From Aurantiacibacter atlanticus (GTDB taxonomy: Bacteria > Pseudomonadota > Alphaproteobacteria > Sphingomonadales > Sphingomonadaceae): 64,000 bases of DNA. The stretch spans positions 2,046,001 to 2,110,000 of the forward strand of contig NZ_CP011310.1 of the NCBI RefSeq assembly GCF_001077815.2, written 5' to 3'. The translations under genes and the position numbers were made by a program. This document shows positions 56,342 through 63,895 of the stretch, in pieces. How positions within the stretch are numbered: the stretch's first letter is position 1; every line of letters starts with the position of its first letter. The notes beneath the pieces were generated by a model that worked only from the letters and a program-made list of their open reading frames with translations, was not told the DNA's origin and made no database searches.

Positions 56342-57360
56342 GCGGCGCAGCGCCTGAGAAACGGATCAAAAAAACGTTCGACCTCGCCCAACACCTGCCG
56401 GGCATCGTCGATGAAATTGACCTTGTGACGAAAATCCGCGCTGCCGTGCATGCCCTTGGTATACCAGCCAAGATGTTTGCGGGCGATCTTCACGCCGACA
56501 GCCTCGCCATAATGTTCGAGCATGCCGTTATAATGTTCGACTAGTGTTTGATAATGCTCGGCGAAACCGGGACTCTCCAGTTTCTCGCCCGTACGCCACC
56601 AATGCATGACCTGACCGAGCAGCCACGGTTTGCCATAGGCACCGCGTCCGATCATCAACCCGTCGGCACCCGATTGGGCCAGCGCGGTGGCGGCATCGCT
56701 GATTGTGCAGATATCGCCGTTTACGACAACCGGGATCGATACGGCGTCCTTCACCTTGCGGACGAAGGACCAGTCAGCACTGCCCTTGTACATCTGGTTC
56801 CGCGTGCGTCCGTGGACGGTGACAAGCTTCACGCCCAGATCCTCGGCAATATGTGCCATTTCAGGGGCGTTCAGGCTGGCATGGTCCCAGCCCATTCGCA
56901 TCTTTACGGTAACAGGTACCTTCACCGCCTTTACCGTCGCTTCCATCAATTTTCGCGCAAGCGGCACCTCGCGCATCAACGCGCTGCCAGCATATTGGCC
57001 CACCACCTTGCGCACGGGACAACCGAAATTGATATCGATGACAGCGGCGCCCTGATCTTCACTCAGGCGCGCGGCATCTGCCATGCTTTCAGGATCGCAG
57101 CCAACAAGCTGCATGGATACAGGGTCCTCGCTCTCGTGCCACCGGGCTTTCTGGATCGACTGTCGTGTTTCACGGATGGCGGCCTCGCTCGCGATCATCT
57201 CGGTCACGTTGAGGCCTGAACCATAGCGCCGGACCAATTGCCGGAAAGGCATGTCCGTCACGCCCGTCATCGGCGCGAGCACGATGGGGCAATCGATCCG
57301 CACGGGGCCGATATCGATGGGCGTGATCGCCGGTGGGGTGGGATTAAGGGTGGTGTCCAT
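56338..57360 (-). CDS. dusB: tRNA-dihydrouridine synthase (DusB/NifR3)
   Basis: A 340-residue FMN-dependent reductase of uridine in tRNA D-loops. Landmarks: [13 protein letters not shown], the active-site Cys in [35 protein letters not shown] and [13 protein letters not shown]. It is first of the dusB-ntrBCYX-hfq-hflX run. Its start lies only 17 bases from the left end of the insertion sequence, so its native promoter must have been displaced. Confidence 0.94.
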   Translation of the reverse strand: MDTTLNPTPPAITPIDIGPVRIDCPIVLAPMTGVTDMPFRQLVRRYGSGLNVTEMIASEAAIRETRQSIQKARWHESEDPVSMQLVGCDPESMADAARLSEDQGAAVIDINFGCPVRKVVGQYAGSALMREVPLARKLMEATVKAVKVPVTVKMRMGWDHASLNAPEMAHIAEDLGVKLVTVHGRTRNQMYKGSADWSFVRKVKDAVSIPVVVNGDICTISDAATALAQSGADGLMIGRGAYGKPWLLGQVMHWWRTGEKLESPGFAEHYQTLVEHYNGMLEHYGEAVGVKIARKHLGWYTKGMHGSADFRHKVNFIDDARQVLGEVERFFDPFLRRCAA

Positions 57361-57369
57361 GCCTGTGCC

Positions 57370-57377
57370 TAAAATAT
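57370..57377. repeat. Target-site duplication, left copy (TAAAATAT)
   Basis: Eight bases TAAAATAT directly before the left end of the IS, repeated at 59210-59217. Eight bases is the usual duplication size for IS1595-family elements. The wider identity reaches 16 bases (GCCTAAAATATGGGCA at 57367 and 59207) because the host flanks resemble the IS ends. Confidence 0.85.
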
Positions 57378-57400
57378 GGGCATGGTATAGATGACAAAGC
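57378..57400. repeat. IS left terminal inverted repeat
   Basis: Begins GGGCATGGTATAG and ends TGACAAAGC, matching the right end in 18 of 23 positions. The passenger gene at 57391 starts within it, so the repeat also holds that gene's start codon. Confidence 0.8.
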
Positions 57401-57579
57401 TAGAAAAACAACCGCCGCCACGCCCCTTGATCGAAATTACGCCCGAGATGATTGACGCCGGAGTTTCTGCGCTTGCTGAGTTCCAAGAAGGAGATGGTTC
57501 AACTCTTGCTGAGCGCGTCAGTGAGGTCTTCTTGCACATGATCTCGCGCAGCATGCTCAATAATAGCGTTCAGGATTGA
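57391..57579 (+). CDS. IS passenger: small acidic protein (62 aa)
   Basis: A 62-residue frame whose ATG lies inside the left terminal repeat. It contains the segment [21 protein letters not shown] followed by acidic residues and [12 protein letters not shown], a small helical protein type that I know from other alphaproteobacterial genomes as hypothetical. No clear ribosome site precedes it, and its 3' end overlaps the convergent HEPN-like gene by 81 bases. Whether it is translated is uncertain. Confidence 0.4.
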   Translation: MTKLEKQPPPRPLIEITPEMIDAGVSALAEFQEGDGSTLAERVSEVFLHMISRSMLNNSVQD

Positions 57580-58020
57580 CCAGACTTGGTTACCCAATTC
57601 ATGAATTTCGCTAGCAAGCTGTCCGATCTCAGTGGCGCTGAGCCTTTTGTGCTTTTTGTCACCCTTCCAACGAACCATTGTTAGCGTTGTTTCGGCACCT
57701 TCCTCGCCATGATGCGCTCCATGCACCACCTGATTCCTCCGGTCTGCTAAGCCATTTTGAAGGGCTTTTCGGACCTCGACGATACGCTTTGCAATTGACG
57801 GGTGAATGTTGTTTTGGCGAGCGAGGTTGATCGCCATTGTCGCTCTGGGGAGTATATCCAGACCGCCGTAAATGATATGTCCCTTTTCCATGTCGGTAGG
57901 ATCGACTGTGCAAATCAGGCCAAGTAGTGTCATCTCAAGTCTAGCCCACTGCACACAAACCTCGCCGATGCTGGCAATTACTGCCACCCGACCAGGAACT
58001 TGGATTTTATTTTCAGGCAT
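57499..58020 (-). CDS. IS passenger: HEPN-like protein
   Basis: A 173-residue, mainly helical protein. The segment LADRRNQVVHG (Arg95-x4-His100) is the RX4-6H signature of HEPN ribonuclease or nucleic-acid-associated domains. The rest has Trp/Leu-rich helices (VQWARLEMTLLGLI) but no known toxin family I can name. The ATG at 58020 shares a CATG with the ATG of the opposite small gene, and a GTG three codons upstream is the alternative. It could be a toxin-like cargo of the IS, but that is only inference from one motif. Confidence 0.6.
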   Translation of the reverse strand: MPENKIQVPGRVAVIASIGEVCVQWARLEMTLLGLICTVDPTDMEKGHIIYGGLDILPRATMAINLARQNNIHPSIAKRIVEVRKALQNGLADRRNQVVHGAHHGEEGAETTLTMVRWKGDKKHKRLSATEIGQLASEIHELGNQVWSILNAIIEHAARDHVQEDLTDALSKS

Positions 58021-58141
58021 GACAGACACCGATCAAAAACGAGAAGACAACGTGCTAAAGCGGATGCTGAATACGCCGCCAAAGCAGGACGAGAAAAAGC
58101 GGCCTAGCAAAGCCAAGCCGCAAGAGTCTCAATCAAAATAA
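58019..58141 (+). CDS. IS passenger: small basic protein (40 aa)
   Basis: A 40-residue, strongly charged frame with the core EDNVLKRMLNTPPKQDEKK, similar to small proteins (KRML-TPP type) often seen in alphaproteobacterial genomes and mobile elements. Its ATG overlaps the ATG of the HEPN-like gene on the other strand. It ends 42 bases before the transposase stop. It is not a known antitoxin, but its position opposite a HEPN-like gene makes a regulatory link worth testing. Confidence 0.5.
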   Translation: MTDTDQKREDNVLKRMLNTPPKQDEKKRPSKAKPQESQSK

Positions 58142-58183
58142 CGTTTTCGGCGCTTCCCGATCTTTCTGGGAAATGTGGCCTTC

Positions 58184-59161
58184 TTAGGCGGCGCTTTCAC
58201 TAGTCCGCCGATAGATGAGGCGCTTGCCGATAGCGCCAAGCAGGCTTTCATCAGCACGTTCGAAGTCAGTGAGCTTGCGGGTGTTGTAACGGAAATCGAA
58301 CTCGCTGGTGTAACGGTGCAAGTGCGCTTCACTGACATGGTGATATACGCCGATGATGCCGCGCTTCAGGAGGGAAAAGAATCCTTCAATAGTGTTGGTA
58401 TGGATAGCGCCACGGACGTATTCGCCACGCGAATGCACCACAACGCTATGCTTGCCGAACTCCTTGCCGACGCTTCTGTAACCGCTGTGTTCGTCAGTCA
58501 TGAGATAGGAATAACGATCTACGTTAGCGACGAGTGCGCCGCGCAAGGTTTCTCCAGTGACTTTGGCAACATGGAACGAGCGAACCTTACCGCCACGCTC
58601 CACCAGCGAGACGACAGGTTGCTTGCCGTGGAAGGGTGAGAGGTTTTTGCCGCTCACCTTGCGCTGCTTGTGCTTCTTGTTGCTGTGCTTGCCGCCGATG
58701 TAGGTTTCATCGGCCTCCACAAACTTACCGAATCCGCCAATCGGAGACTGATCTACGTCCTTCATGGCCTCACGGATGCGATGCATCATGAACCATGCGG
58801 TTTTGTAGGTAACACCTAACATACGGGCCATCTGATGGCCGCTAATGCCTTTCTTCGAGGCGCAGAGCATGTGGTTGGCAAGCAGCCACTTGTTGAGGGG
58901 AACCTTAGAGCGTTCGAAAACGGTGCCAACGGTCACGGTGTATTGCTGGCGACAGTCATTGCACTGGATCACGCCCTTACGGATCGTGCCTTCAGGGTGC
59001 GCCTTCGTCTTGCGTCCCTTCTGAGGAGGGAGTCGCTTTGCATTATCGCTGCCACAGTGCGGACATGTCGGGCCTTCCGGCCAGTGCAGAGCTTCCAAAT
59101 GCTCGCGGGATGCGTCTTCGTTTTGGAAGCGAGGGGCGAAAATGTCGATTGCGTTTTCCAT
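58184..59161 (-). CDS. IS1595-family transposase
   Basis: A 325-residue transposase. The N-terminal zinc ribbon has CPHCGSDN and CNDCRQQY. A HTH-like region follows (GISGHQMARMLGVTYKTAWFMMHRIREAM). The DDE-type catalytic core (ISXO2-like) shows VEADETYIGG, MTDEHSGYRSVG and the last acidic/Asn motif HTNTIEGFFSLLKRG. No frameshift or stop breaks it. The ATG at 59161 lies 48 bases from the right end of the element. Confidence 0.92.
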   Translation of the reverse strand: MENAIDIFAPRFQNEDASREHLEALHWPEGPTCPHCGSDNAKRLPPQKGRKTKAHPEGTIRKGVIQCNDCRQQYTVTVGTVFERSKVPLNKWLLANHMLCASKKGISGHQMARMLGVTYKTAWFMMHRIREAMKDVDQSPIGGFGKFVEADETYIGGKHSNKKHKQRKVSGKNLSPFHGKQPVVSLVERGGKVRSFHVAKVTGETLRGALVANVDRYSYLMTDEHSGYRSVGKEFGKHSVVVHSRGEYVRGAIHTNTIEGFFSLLKRGIIGVYHHVSEAHLHRYTSEFDFRYNTRKLTDFERADESLLGAIGKRLIYRRTSESAA

Positions 59162-59174
59162 GGATTATCAATGA

Positions 59175-59203
59175 CTGACAACCGCTGCTTTGTCAAGTAT
59201 ACA
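59175..59203 (+). promoter_or_regulatory. Outward promoter at the IS right end, facing ispDF
   Basis: CTGACA (59175-59180), a 17-base spacer, then TATACA (59198-59203). It resembles a sigma-70 promoter (5 and 4 of 6 matches) and points out of the element at ispDF, whose ATG is 72 bases on. Part of it lies in the right terminal repeat. The native ispDF promoter may have been separated by the insertion, so this could replace it. Confidence 0.4.
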
Positions 59204-59209
59204 ATTGCC
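59187..59209. repeat. IS right terminal inverted repeat
   Basis: Read outward-in on the minus strand it begins GGCAATTGTATAC and ends TGACAAAGC, matching the left repeat at 18 of 23 positions. It is the last 23 bases of the element before the second target duplication. Confidence 0.8.
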
Positions 59210-59217
59210 TAAAATAT
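59210..59217. repeat. Target-site duplication, right copy (TAAAATAT)
   Basis: Second copy of the eight-base duplication, directly after the right end of the IS. Joining 57377 to 59218 restores the presumed original dusB/ispDF spacer of about 74 bases. Confidence 0.85.
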
Positions 59218-59274
59218 GGGCAGGCGCATAGTGGATTGCGAGCTTCGCCTCAAGCAGGTAGCGCGCTTTGCCAT

Positions 59275-60453
59275 ATGTCGCTCCCACCCCTCCCCCCTGA
59301 TCCACGCGTTGCAGCCGTCATCGTGGCGGCTGGCAAAGGTGAACGTGCCGGGCAATCACTTCCCAAGCAATTCGCGCAATATCGCGGCCAAGCTGTGGTG
59401 AGACAGGCGGCAGCTGCCTTGCTGAAGGCAGAGGTTGGCTCTGTCTGTGTTGTGATACCCGCCGGTAGGGAGGAATTGGCAGAAAAGAGCCTATCGGGGC
59501 TTGAGCGCACGCATATCACAGTCGGCGGGTCGACGCGTCAGCAGTCAGTGCTGAATGGTCTGCGTTCAATTGACACAGATTATTTTGACATCGTCCTCAT
59601 CCATGATGCGGCGCGCCCTGATTGCCCGTGCGAGGTGGTCACACGACTGATTGATGCGTTGAAAGATGCCGAAGGAGCTATTCCCGTTCTGCCAGTGATC
59701 GATTCGATGATTATCGCGGATGGCGACTACATGGGCGCTGATGCAAAGCGCGAATCCATGCGCCGGGTGCAGACCCCGCAGGCGTTCCGATTCAAGGCAA
59801 TTCTCGCTGCGCATGATCAATGGCAGAGCGATCTCCAGGCAGGGGATGACGCACAGGTCTTGCGCGCAGCTGGAGGCGAAGTCGCCCTTGTCCCCGGCGA
59901 CGAGCGTTTGCACAAGCTGACTTTTGCGAAGGATTTCACAATCGAACATTCCGCCGAGCCCTTGCCGCTAAGAGTTGGCACCGGATATGATGTTCACCGA
60001 CTGGCACCGGATGAGGAAATGTGGCTGTGCGGCGTGCAGATTGACCATCCCGCCGGCCTTTCCGGTCACAGCGATGCCGATGTCGGATTACATGCAGTGG
60101 TCGATGCTATCCTTGGCGCCATCGCGCAGGGCGACATAGGCCAGCACTTCCCGCCCAGCGATCAGCAGTGGAAAGGCGCACCATCTTCGCGTTTTGTCGA
60201 ACATGCGGTCAAACTGGCAGACGAAGCGGGATGGCGGATCGGCAATGTCGACTTGACCCTGATCTGCGAGGCGCCGAAAATCGGCCCACATCGTGACGCC
60301 ATGCGTTCTAACCTTGCGGGTATGCTGGGCATTCCGATAAGCTCGGTCAGCGTCAAGGCGACGACGACAGAACGGCTGGGTTTCACCGGGCGCGCGGAAG
60401 GAATTGCCGCACAGGCAATCGCCAGCCTTGTCGCAATTACTCAACGGAGCTGA
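59275..60453 (+). CDS. ispDF: Bifunctional IspD/IspF (MEP isoprenoid pathway)
   Basis: A 392-residue fusion of two MEP-pathway enzymes. The IspD half (about 10-230) makes CDP-methylerythritol: AAVIVAAGKGERAG, LIHDAARPDCP and QTPQAFRF. The IspF half (about 235-390) makes the cyclic diphosphate: GTGYDVHRL, HSDADVGLHAVVDAI, and SVKATTTERLGF. Fusion is frequent in alphaproteobacteria. The ATG at 59275 is chosen; the extra upstream codons show no ribosome site. The IS ends 66 bases upstream. Confidence 0.95.
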   Translation: MSLPPLPPDPRVAAVIVAAGKGERAGQSLPKQFAQYRGQAVVRQAAAALLKAEVGSVCVVIPAGREELAEKSLSGLERTHITVGGSTRQQSVLNGLRSIDTDYFDIVLIHDAARPDCPCEVVTRLIDALKDAEGAIPVLPVIDSMIIADGDYMGADAKRESMRRVQTPQAFRFKAILAAHDQWQSDLQAGDDAQVLRAAGGEVALVPGDERLHKLTFAKDFTIEHSAEPLPLRVGTGYDVHRLAPDEEMWLCGVQIDHPAGLSGHSDADVGLHAVVDAILGAIAQGDIGQHFPPSDQQWKGAPSSRFVEHAVKLADEAGWRIGNVDLTLICEAPKIGPHRDAMRSNLAGMLGIPISSVSVKATTTERLGFTGRAEGIAAQAIASLVAITQRS

Positions 60454-60459
60454 ATCTCG

Positions 60460-60963
60460 ATGCAAGCAATCCAATCACTGTTCCCTGATGACATCGTGGC
60501 AATGGCCAGGCGCGTTGTTGAAGAGAATGCTGCAATTGGCCGCAAAATCGTGCTGGCCGAAAGCTGCACCGGCGGGCTGGTCGCAGCTGCCATCACAGAA
60601 ATTCCCGGCAGCTCTGCCGTGCTTGATCGCGCCTATGTCACCTATTCGAATGAGGCGAAGCAGTCAGATCTGGGCGTGCCGCTGGATATTCTCGACGCGT
60701 TCGGCGCGGTCTCGGTTGCCTGCTGCTTTGCGATGACACAGGGCGCGCTGGAACGAAGCGAAGCCGATGTCGCCGTTGCCGTCAGCGGGATTGCGGGGCC
60801 TGATGGCGCAACCGATCTGAAACCGCTGGGCACCGTAGTTTTTGCCAAGGCCATCCGTGGAGAAGAAAAGCCTGATGCGGATGAGCGTCTGTTCGCCGGC
60901 GAAAACCGGTGCGGAGTGCGGCTTCAGGCGACGCTTTGTGCGCTTGAGCTATTATTGCCGTAG
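60460..60963 (+). CDS. pncC: CinA C-terminal domain nicotinamide-nucleotide amidase (PncC-like)
   Basis: A 167-residue single CinA domain, which deamidates nicotinamide mononucleotide to nicotinate mononucleotide in NAD salvage. Landmarks: VLAESCTGGLVAAAITEIPGSS and VAVSGIAGPDGA. The N-terminal MoaB-like domain of full CinA is absent. It follows ispDF by six bases. Its 3' end overlaps the convergent ratA gene by 40 bases. Confidence 0.9.
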   Translation: MQAIQSLFPDDIVAMARRVVEENAAIGRKIVLAESCTGGLVAAAITEIPGSSAVLDRAYVTYSNEAKQSDLGVPLDILDAFGAVSVACCFAMTQGALERSEADVAVAVSGIAGPDGATDLKPLGTVVFAKAIRGEEKPDADERLFAGENRCGVRLQATLCALELLLP

Positions 60964-61385
60964 AGTTCTTCGGCACGCGCTTCGAATGCGGTGACCATCT
61001 TGCGAAAGGCGCGGTCGATATATTGGCCCGCCATTTTCTCGAACAGCAAGTTCTTGAAAGCAAAATCGACGCAAAAATCTATCTCGCAACGATCTTCATC
61101 AAGGGCGCGGAAGGTCCAGTTATTGTCGAGATCGCGCAAAGGGCCGTCGACATAATGCACATTTATCGTGTGCGGGCGGGTTTTCTCTACCTTCGATGTG
61201 AATTTTTCCCGCAGCGACTTGAAGCCGACCAGCATATCTGCCGTCATCTCCGTCTCGCTGTCATGGCGCACCCGCGTTGCGACGACCCACGGAAGGAATT
61301 CCGGGTATTTGTCGACATCGGCAACGAGGTCGAACATCTGCTCCGCGCTATACGGAAGCTGACGGGTTTCACGTATCGACGGCAT
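60924..61385 (-). CDS. ratA: RatA / Coq10-like START-fold protein
   Basis: A 153-residue polyketide-cyclase/START fold protein. It opens RETRQLPYSAEQMFDLVADVDKYPEFLPWV, the hallmark of Coq10/RatA homologues. In E. coli RatA was reported to bind 50S subunits; Coq10 binds ubiquinone. Which activity applies is open. Its ATG overlaps the lipA stop in TGATG, so lipA-ratA are coupled, a pair typical of alphaproteobacteria. Confidence 0.88.
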   Translation of the reverse strand: MPSIRETRQLPYSAEQMFDLVADVDKYPEFLPWVVATRVRHDSETEMTADMLVGFKSLREKFTSKVEKTRPHTINVHYVDGPLRDLDNNWTFRALDEDRCEIDFCVDFAFKNLLFEKMAGQYIDRAFRKMVTAFEARAEELYGNNSSSAQSVA

Positions 61386-62326
61386 CAGGCGTTCTGCTTG
61401 GCCAGCCTTGTTTCGCGCGCGGCGCGCATCTGCGCGAAATCATCGCCCGCATGATAGCTGGACCTGGTTAGCGGCGTCGAGGCGACCTGGAGAAAGCCCT
61501 TGGCGCGGGCAATCGCTCCATAAGCGCCAAATGCCTTGGGCGTCACGAATTCTTCGACAATCGCGTGCTTGGGCGTGGGTTGCAGATATTGCCCCATAGT
61601 CATGAAATCCACATCGGCGCAGCGCATGTCATCCATCACCTGATGCACTTCCAGTCGCTGCTCACCCAATCCCAGCATGATGCCGGACTTGGTAAAGATC
61701 ATCGGATCATGGTGCTTCACCTCTTCCAGCAAACGAAGTGAAGCGTAATAGCGCGCACCGGGCCGGATCGTCGGATAAAGACGCGGCACCGTTTCCAGGT
61801 TGTGGTTGTAGACATCTGGCCCCGCTTCGCAGATCGCCTCTACCGCCCGGCGCATTTTCCCGCGAAAATCGGGAGTCAATATCTCGATTGTCGTCCTGGG
61901 TGTCTCGCGGCGCAGCGCCTTGATCACTTTTACGAATTGCGATGCGCCTCCATCGGGCAGATCATCGCGGTCCACGCTGGTGATAACGATGTGCTCCAGC
62001 CCCATCTTGGCCGCGGCGACAGCCGTATTGTCTGGCTCCATTGGGTCGACGATGCGTGGCATGCCTGTCTTGACATTGCAGAAGGCGCAGGCGCGGGTGC
62101 ACACATCGCCCAAAATCATCACGGTCGCGTGCTTTTTCTCCCAGCATTCCCCGATATTGGGGCAAGCAGCTTCCTCGCAAACGGTGTTGAGGTTAAGATC
62201 GCGCATAAGCTTGCGCGTCTCATGATAGCCCTTGCCGGTCGGAGCTTTCACCCGGATCCAGTCCGGCTTTCGTTGGCGGGCCGGGCTTCCGCCTTCGGGA
62301 GATGGAGTGTTGGCAAGATCGTTCAT
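61385..62326 (-). CDS. lipA: Lipoyl synthase
   Basis: Radical SAM enzyme that inserts two sulfurs into octanoyl groups on lipoyl domains, such as those of PdhC in this window. 313 residues. Auxiliary cluster motif [12 protein letters not shown]; radical SAM motif [11 protein letters not shown]-terminal RSSYHAGD. The ATG at 62326 is preceded by GAGG and gives MNDLAN; the frame upstream adds four codons without support. Confidence 0.96.
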   Translation of the reverse strand: MNDLANTPSPEGGSPARQRKPDWIRVKAPTGKGYHETRKLMRDLNLNTVCEEAACPNIGECWEKKHATVMILGDVCTRACAFCNVKTGMPRIVDPMEPDNTAVAAAKMGLEHIVITSVDRDDLPDGGASQFVKVIKALRRETPRTTIEILTPDFRGKMRRAVEAICEAGPDVYNHNLETVPRLYPTIRPGARYYASLRLLEEVKHHDPMIFTKSGIMLGLGEQRLEVHQVMDDMRCADVDFMTMGQYLQPTPKHAIVEEFVTPKAFGAYGAIARAKGFLQVASTPLTRSSYHAGDDFAQMRAARETRLAKQNA

Positions 62327-62420
62327 CGCGAGCCTCACTTAGGCTCCCGCCCTGCCTCGAGCAACCCGTAGCAACCAACTGACTTGCTAAAATCGTAATT
62401 TCGCGGCAGCGGTGTTCTTC

Positions 62421-63056
62421 ATGAAAAGCTTCAAAGAAATGGTTGCGGGCTATAGCCGTTTTCGCAGTGGCGATTGGGAAGAACAGCGCCAGCGGTGGGA
62501 GCAGTTGAAGGATGGCCAGTCCCCACAGGTCATGGTCATCGCCTGTTCTGACAGCCGCGTTGATCCCGCGCAGATATTCGACGTCGATCCCGGTGAGATA
62601 TTCGTGGTTCGAAATGTCGCGGCGCTGGTGCCTCCTTTCGAGACTACGCCGGGTCGCCATGGTGTGTCAGCCGCTCTGGAATTTGCGGTCCAATTCCTGA
62701 AGGTCCGCGAAGTTGTGGTCATGGGCCATGGCATGTGTGGCGGGTGCAAGGCCGCGTTGACCCAGGATCTTCATGGCACCAAGCCGGGTGAAGGCGGGTT
62801 TGTGGCGCACTGGATCGATATGCTCGATTCGACGCGCGATCCCATTGCGAAAACGCTGGGCACCACAGGCCGCGAGGCAGAGCGTGCGATGGAACTGGCT
62901 GCCGTAAAGGTGAGCCTGGCCAATTTGCGCACTTTTCCCTGCGTGCAGGAGAAGGAGGCATCAGGCGAACTCGATTTGCGCGGAGCTTATTTCGCCATAT
63001 CGGATGGATTGCTGCACCTGCTCGACGAAGACAGTGGAGAGTTTGCCCCAGCATAG
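62421..63056 (+). CDS. Beta-carbonic anhydrase
   Basis: A 211-residue zinc enzyme interconverting CO2 and bicarbonate. The zinc ligands are Cys in VIACSDSRVDP, His and Cys in VMGHGMCGGCKAA, with the Asp-Arg dyad in SDSR. AALVPPF and ISDGLLHLL are also typical. The ATG at 62421 is preferred over a GTG three codons earlier. It is divergent from lipA with 94 bases between starts. Confidence 0.92.
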   Translation: MKSFKEMVAGYSRFRSGDWEEQRQRWEQLKDGQSPQVMVIACSDSRVDPAQIFDVDPGEIFVVRNVAALVPPFETTPGRHGVSAALEFAVQFLKVREVVVMGHGMCGGCKAALTQDLHGTKPGEGGFVAHWIDMLDSTRDPIAKTLGTTGREAERAMELAAVKVSLANLRTFPCVQEKEASGELDLRGAYFAISDGLLHLLDEDSGEFAPA

Positions 63057-63094
63057 CGATCGGGTGACTATTGCACTCGACCATGCAGGTTGCC

Positions 63095-63817
63095 ATGTCC
63101 TCACTCATGCATGAAGCCAGCCTGAAGAATATCGCCCTCCTCATTGATGCGGATAATGCCAGCCACGCGGGCATTGATCCGGTTTTGACTGTTCTTGCAG
63201 AGCTGGGACAGGTCAACATCCGTCGCGCCTATGGCAATTGGGCCAAGCCCGCGCTGTCCAAATGGAACAAGATCACCCATCGGTTTGGCCTTCAGCCGAT
63301 GCAGCAATTTGATCTTACCAAAGGAAAGAATGCCACCGATATCGCGATGGCTATCGATGCCATCGATCTGCTGAATGCAGGCAAGGTGGACGGTTTCGGT
63401 ATCATGAGCTCGGACAGCGATTTCACACCGCTGGTTACACGCCTGCGGCAGGACGGGATGATCGTATACGGGTTCGGCAGGGACAAGGCGCCAGAGGCGT
63501 TCAAGACAGCCTGCACCCGCTACATTGATGTGGATCAGCTCATCCGCACAAATTCTTCCGATGAGAAACCGGGCCCGGATAATACGCTGGACGATGAGCT
63601 GATTGCCCTTCTCGGCGATGCGTGGAAAGCAGCCAGCCGCGATGATGAAGGATTCGCCCGCCTTCAGGAAGTGGGCCAGATTGCCGGCAACCGATCCAGC
63701 TTTGATGTCCGCAATTACGGCTTCAAACGCCTGTCAGACCTGATGCGCGCCGCCAGCGACAACTTCAAGATGGAGCGGCGTGACGACAAACAATTATATG
63801 TCAGACGCTTGCGATAG
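63095..63817 (+). CDS. NYN-domain protein with C-terminal LOTUS-like domain
   Basis: About 240 residues. The NYN (PIN-like) nuclease domain has the acidic set NIALLIDADNASH, DLTKGKNATDIAMAIDAIDLL and GIMSSDSDFTPLV. The C-terminal part (about 165-240) looks like an OST-HTH/LOTUS RNA-binding domain (ARLQEVGQIAGNRSSFDVRNYGFKRLSDLMRA). A role in RNA cleavage or processing is inferred from these folds. The start could be 63083 or 63095; no clear ribosome site decides it. Confidence 0.82.
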   Translation: MSSLMHEASLKNIALLIDADNASHAGIDPVLTVLAELGQVNIRRAYGNWAKPALSKWNKITHRFGLQPMQQFDLTKGKNATDIAMAIDAIDLLNAGKVDGFGIMSSDSDFTPLVTRLRQDGMIVYGFGRDKAPEAFKTACTRYIDVDQLIRTNSSDEKPGPDNTLDDELIALLGDAWKAASRDDEGFARLQEVGQIAGNRSSFDVRNYGFKRLSDLMRAASDNFKMERRDDKQLYVRRLR

Positions 63818-63895
63818 GTATCCCCTGCACGCCCTTCGGGCACAATAGCCGAGCTGATTCGTTGCTGCCTTGAACAAAAAATCGGGGAGCTTTGA

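Larger units (their letters stand above)
57378..59209. mobile_element. IS1595-family insertion sequence with three passenger ORFs
   Basis: A complete 1832-base element bounded by inverted repeats of about 23 bases (left 57378-57400, right 59187-59209; 18 of 23 positions agree, sharing GTATA and TGACAAAGC) and flanked by 8-base direct repeats. It carries an intact transposase on the minus strand and three small passenger frames, one with a HEPN-like motif. It sits in the dusB/ispDF divergent promoter region, cutting a former spacer of about 74 bases. Intact ends, duplication and transposase suggest a recent, possibly mobile copy. Confidence 0.9.

Noticed and set aside
63828..63842. GCCC-TTC-GGGC after the NYN gene as a terminator
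   Set aside because: Only four base pairs and no T run.
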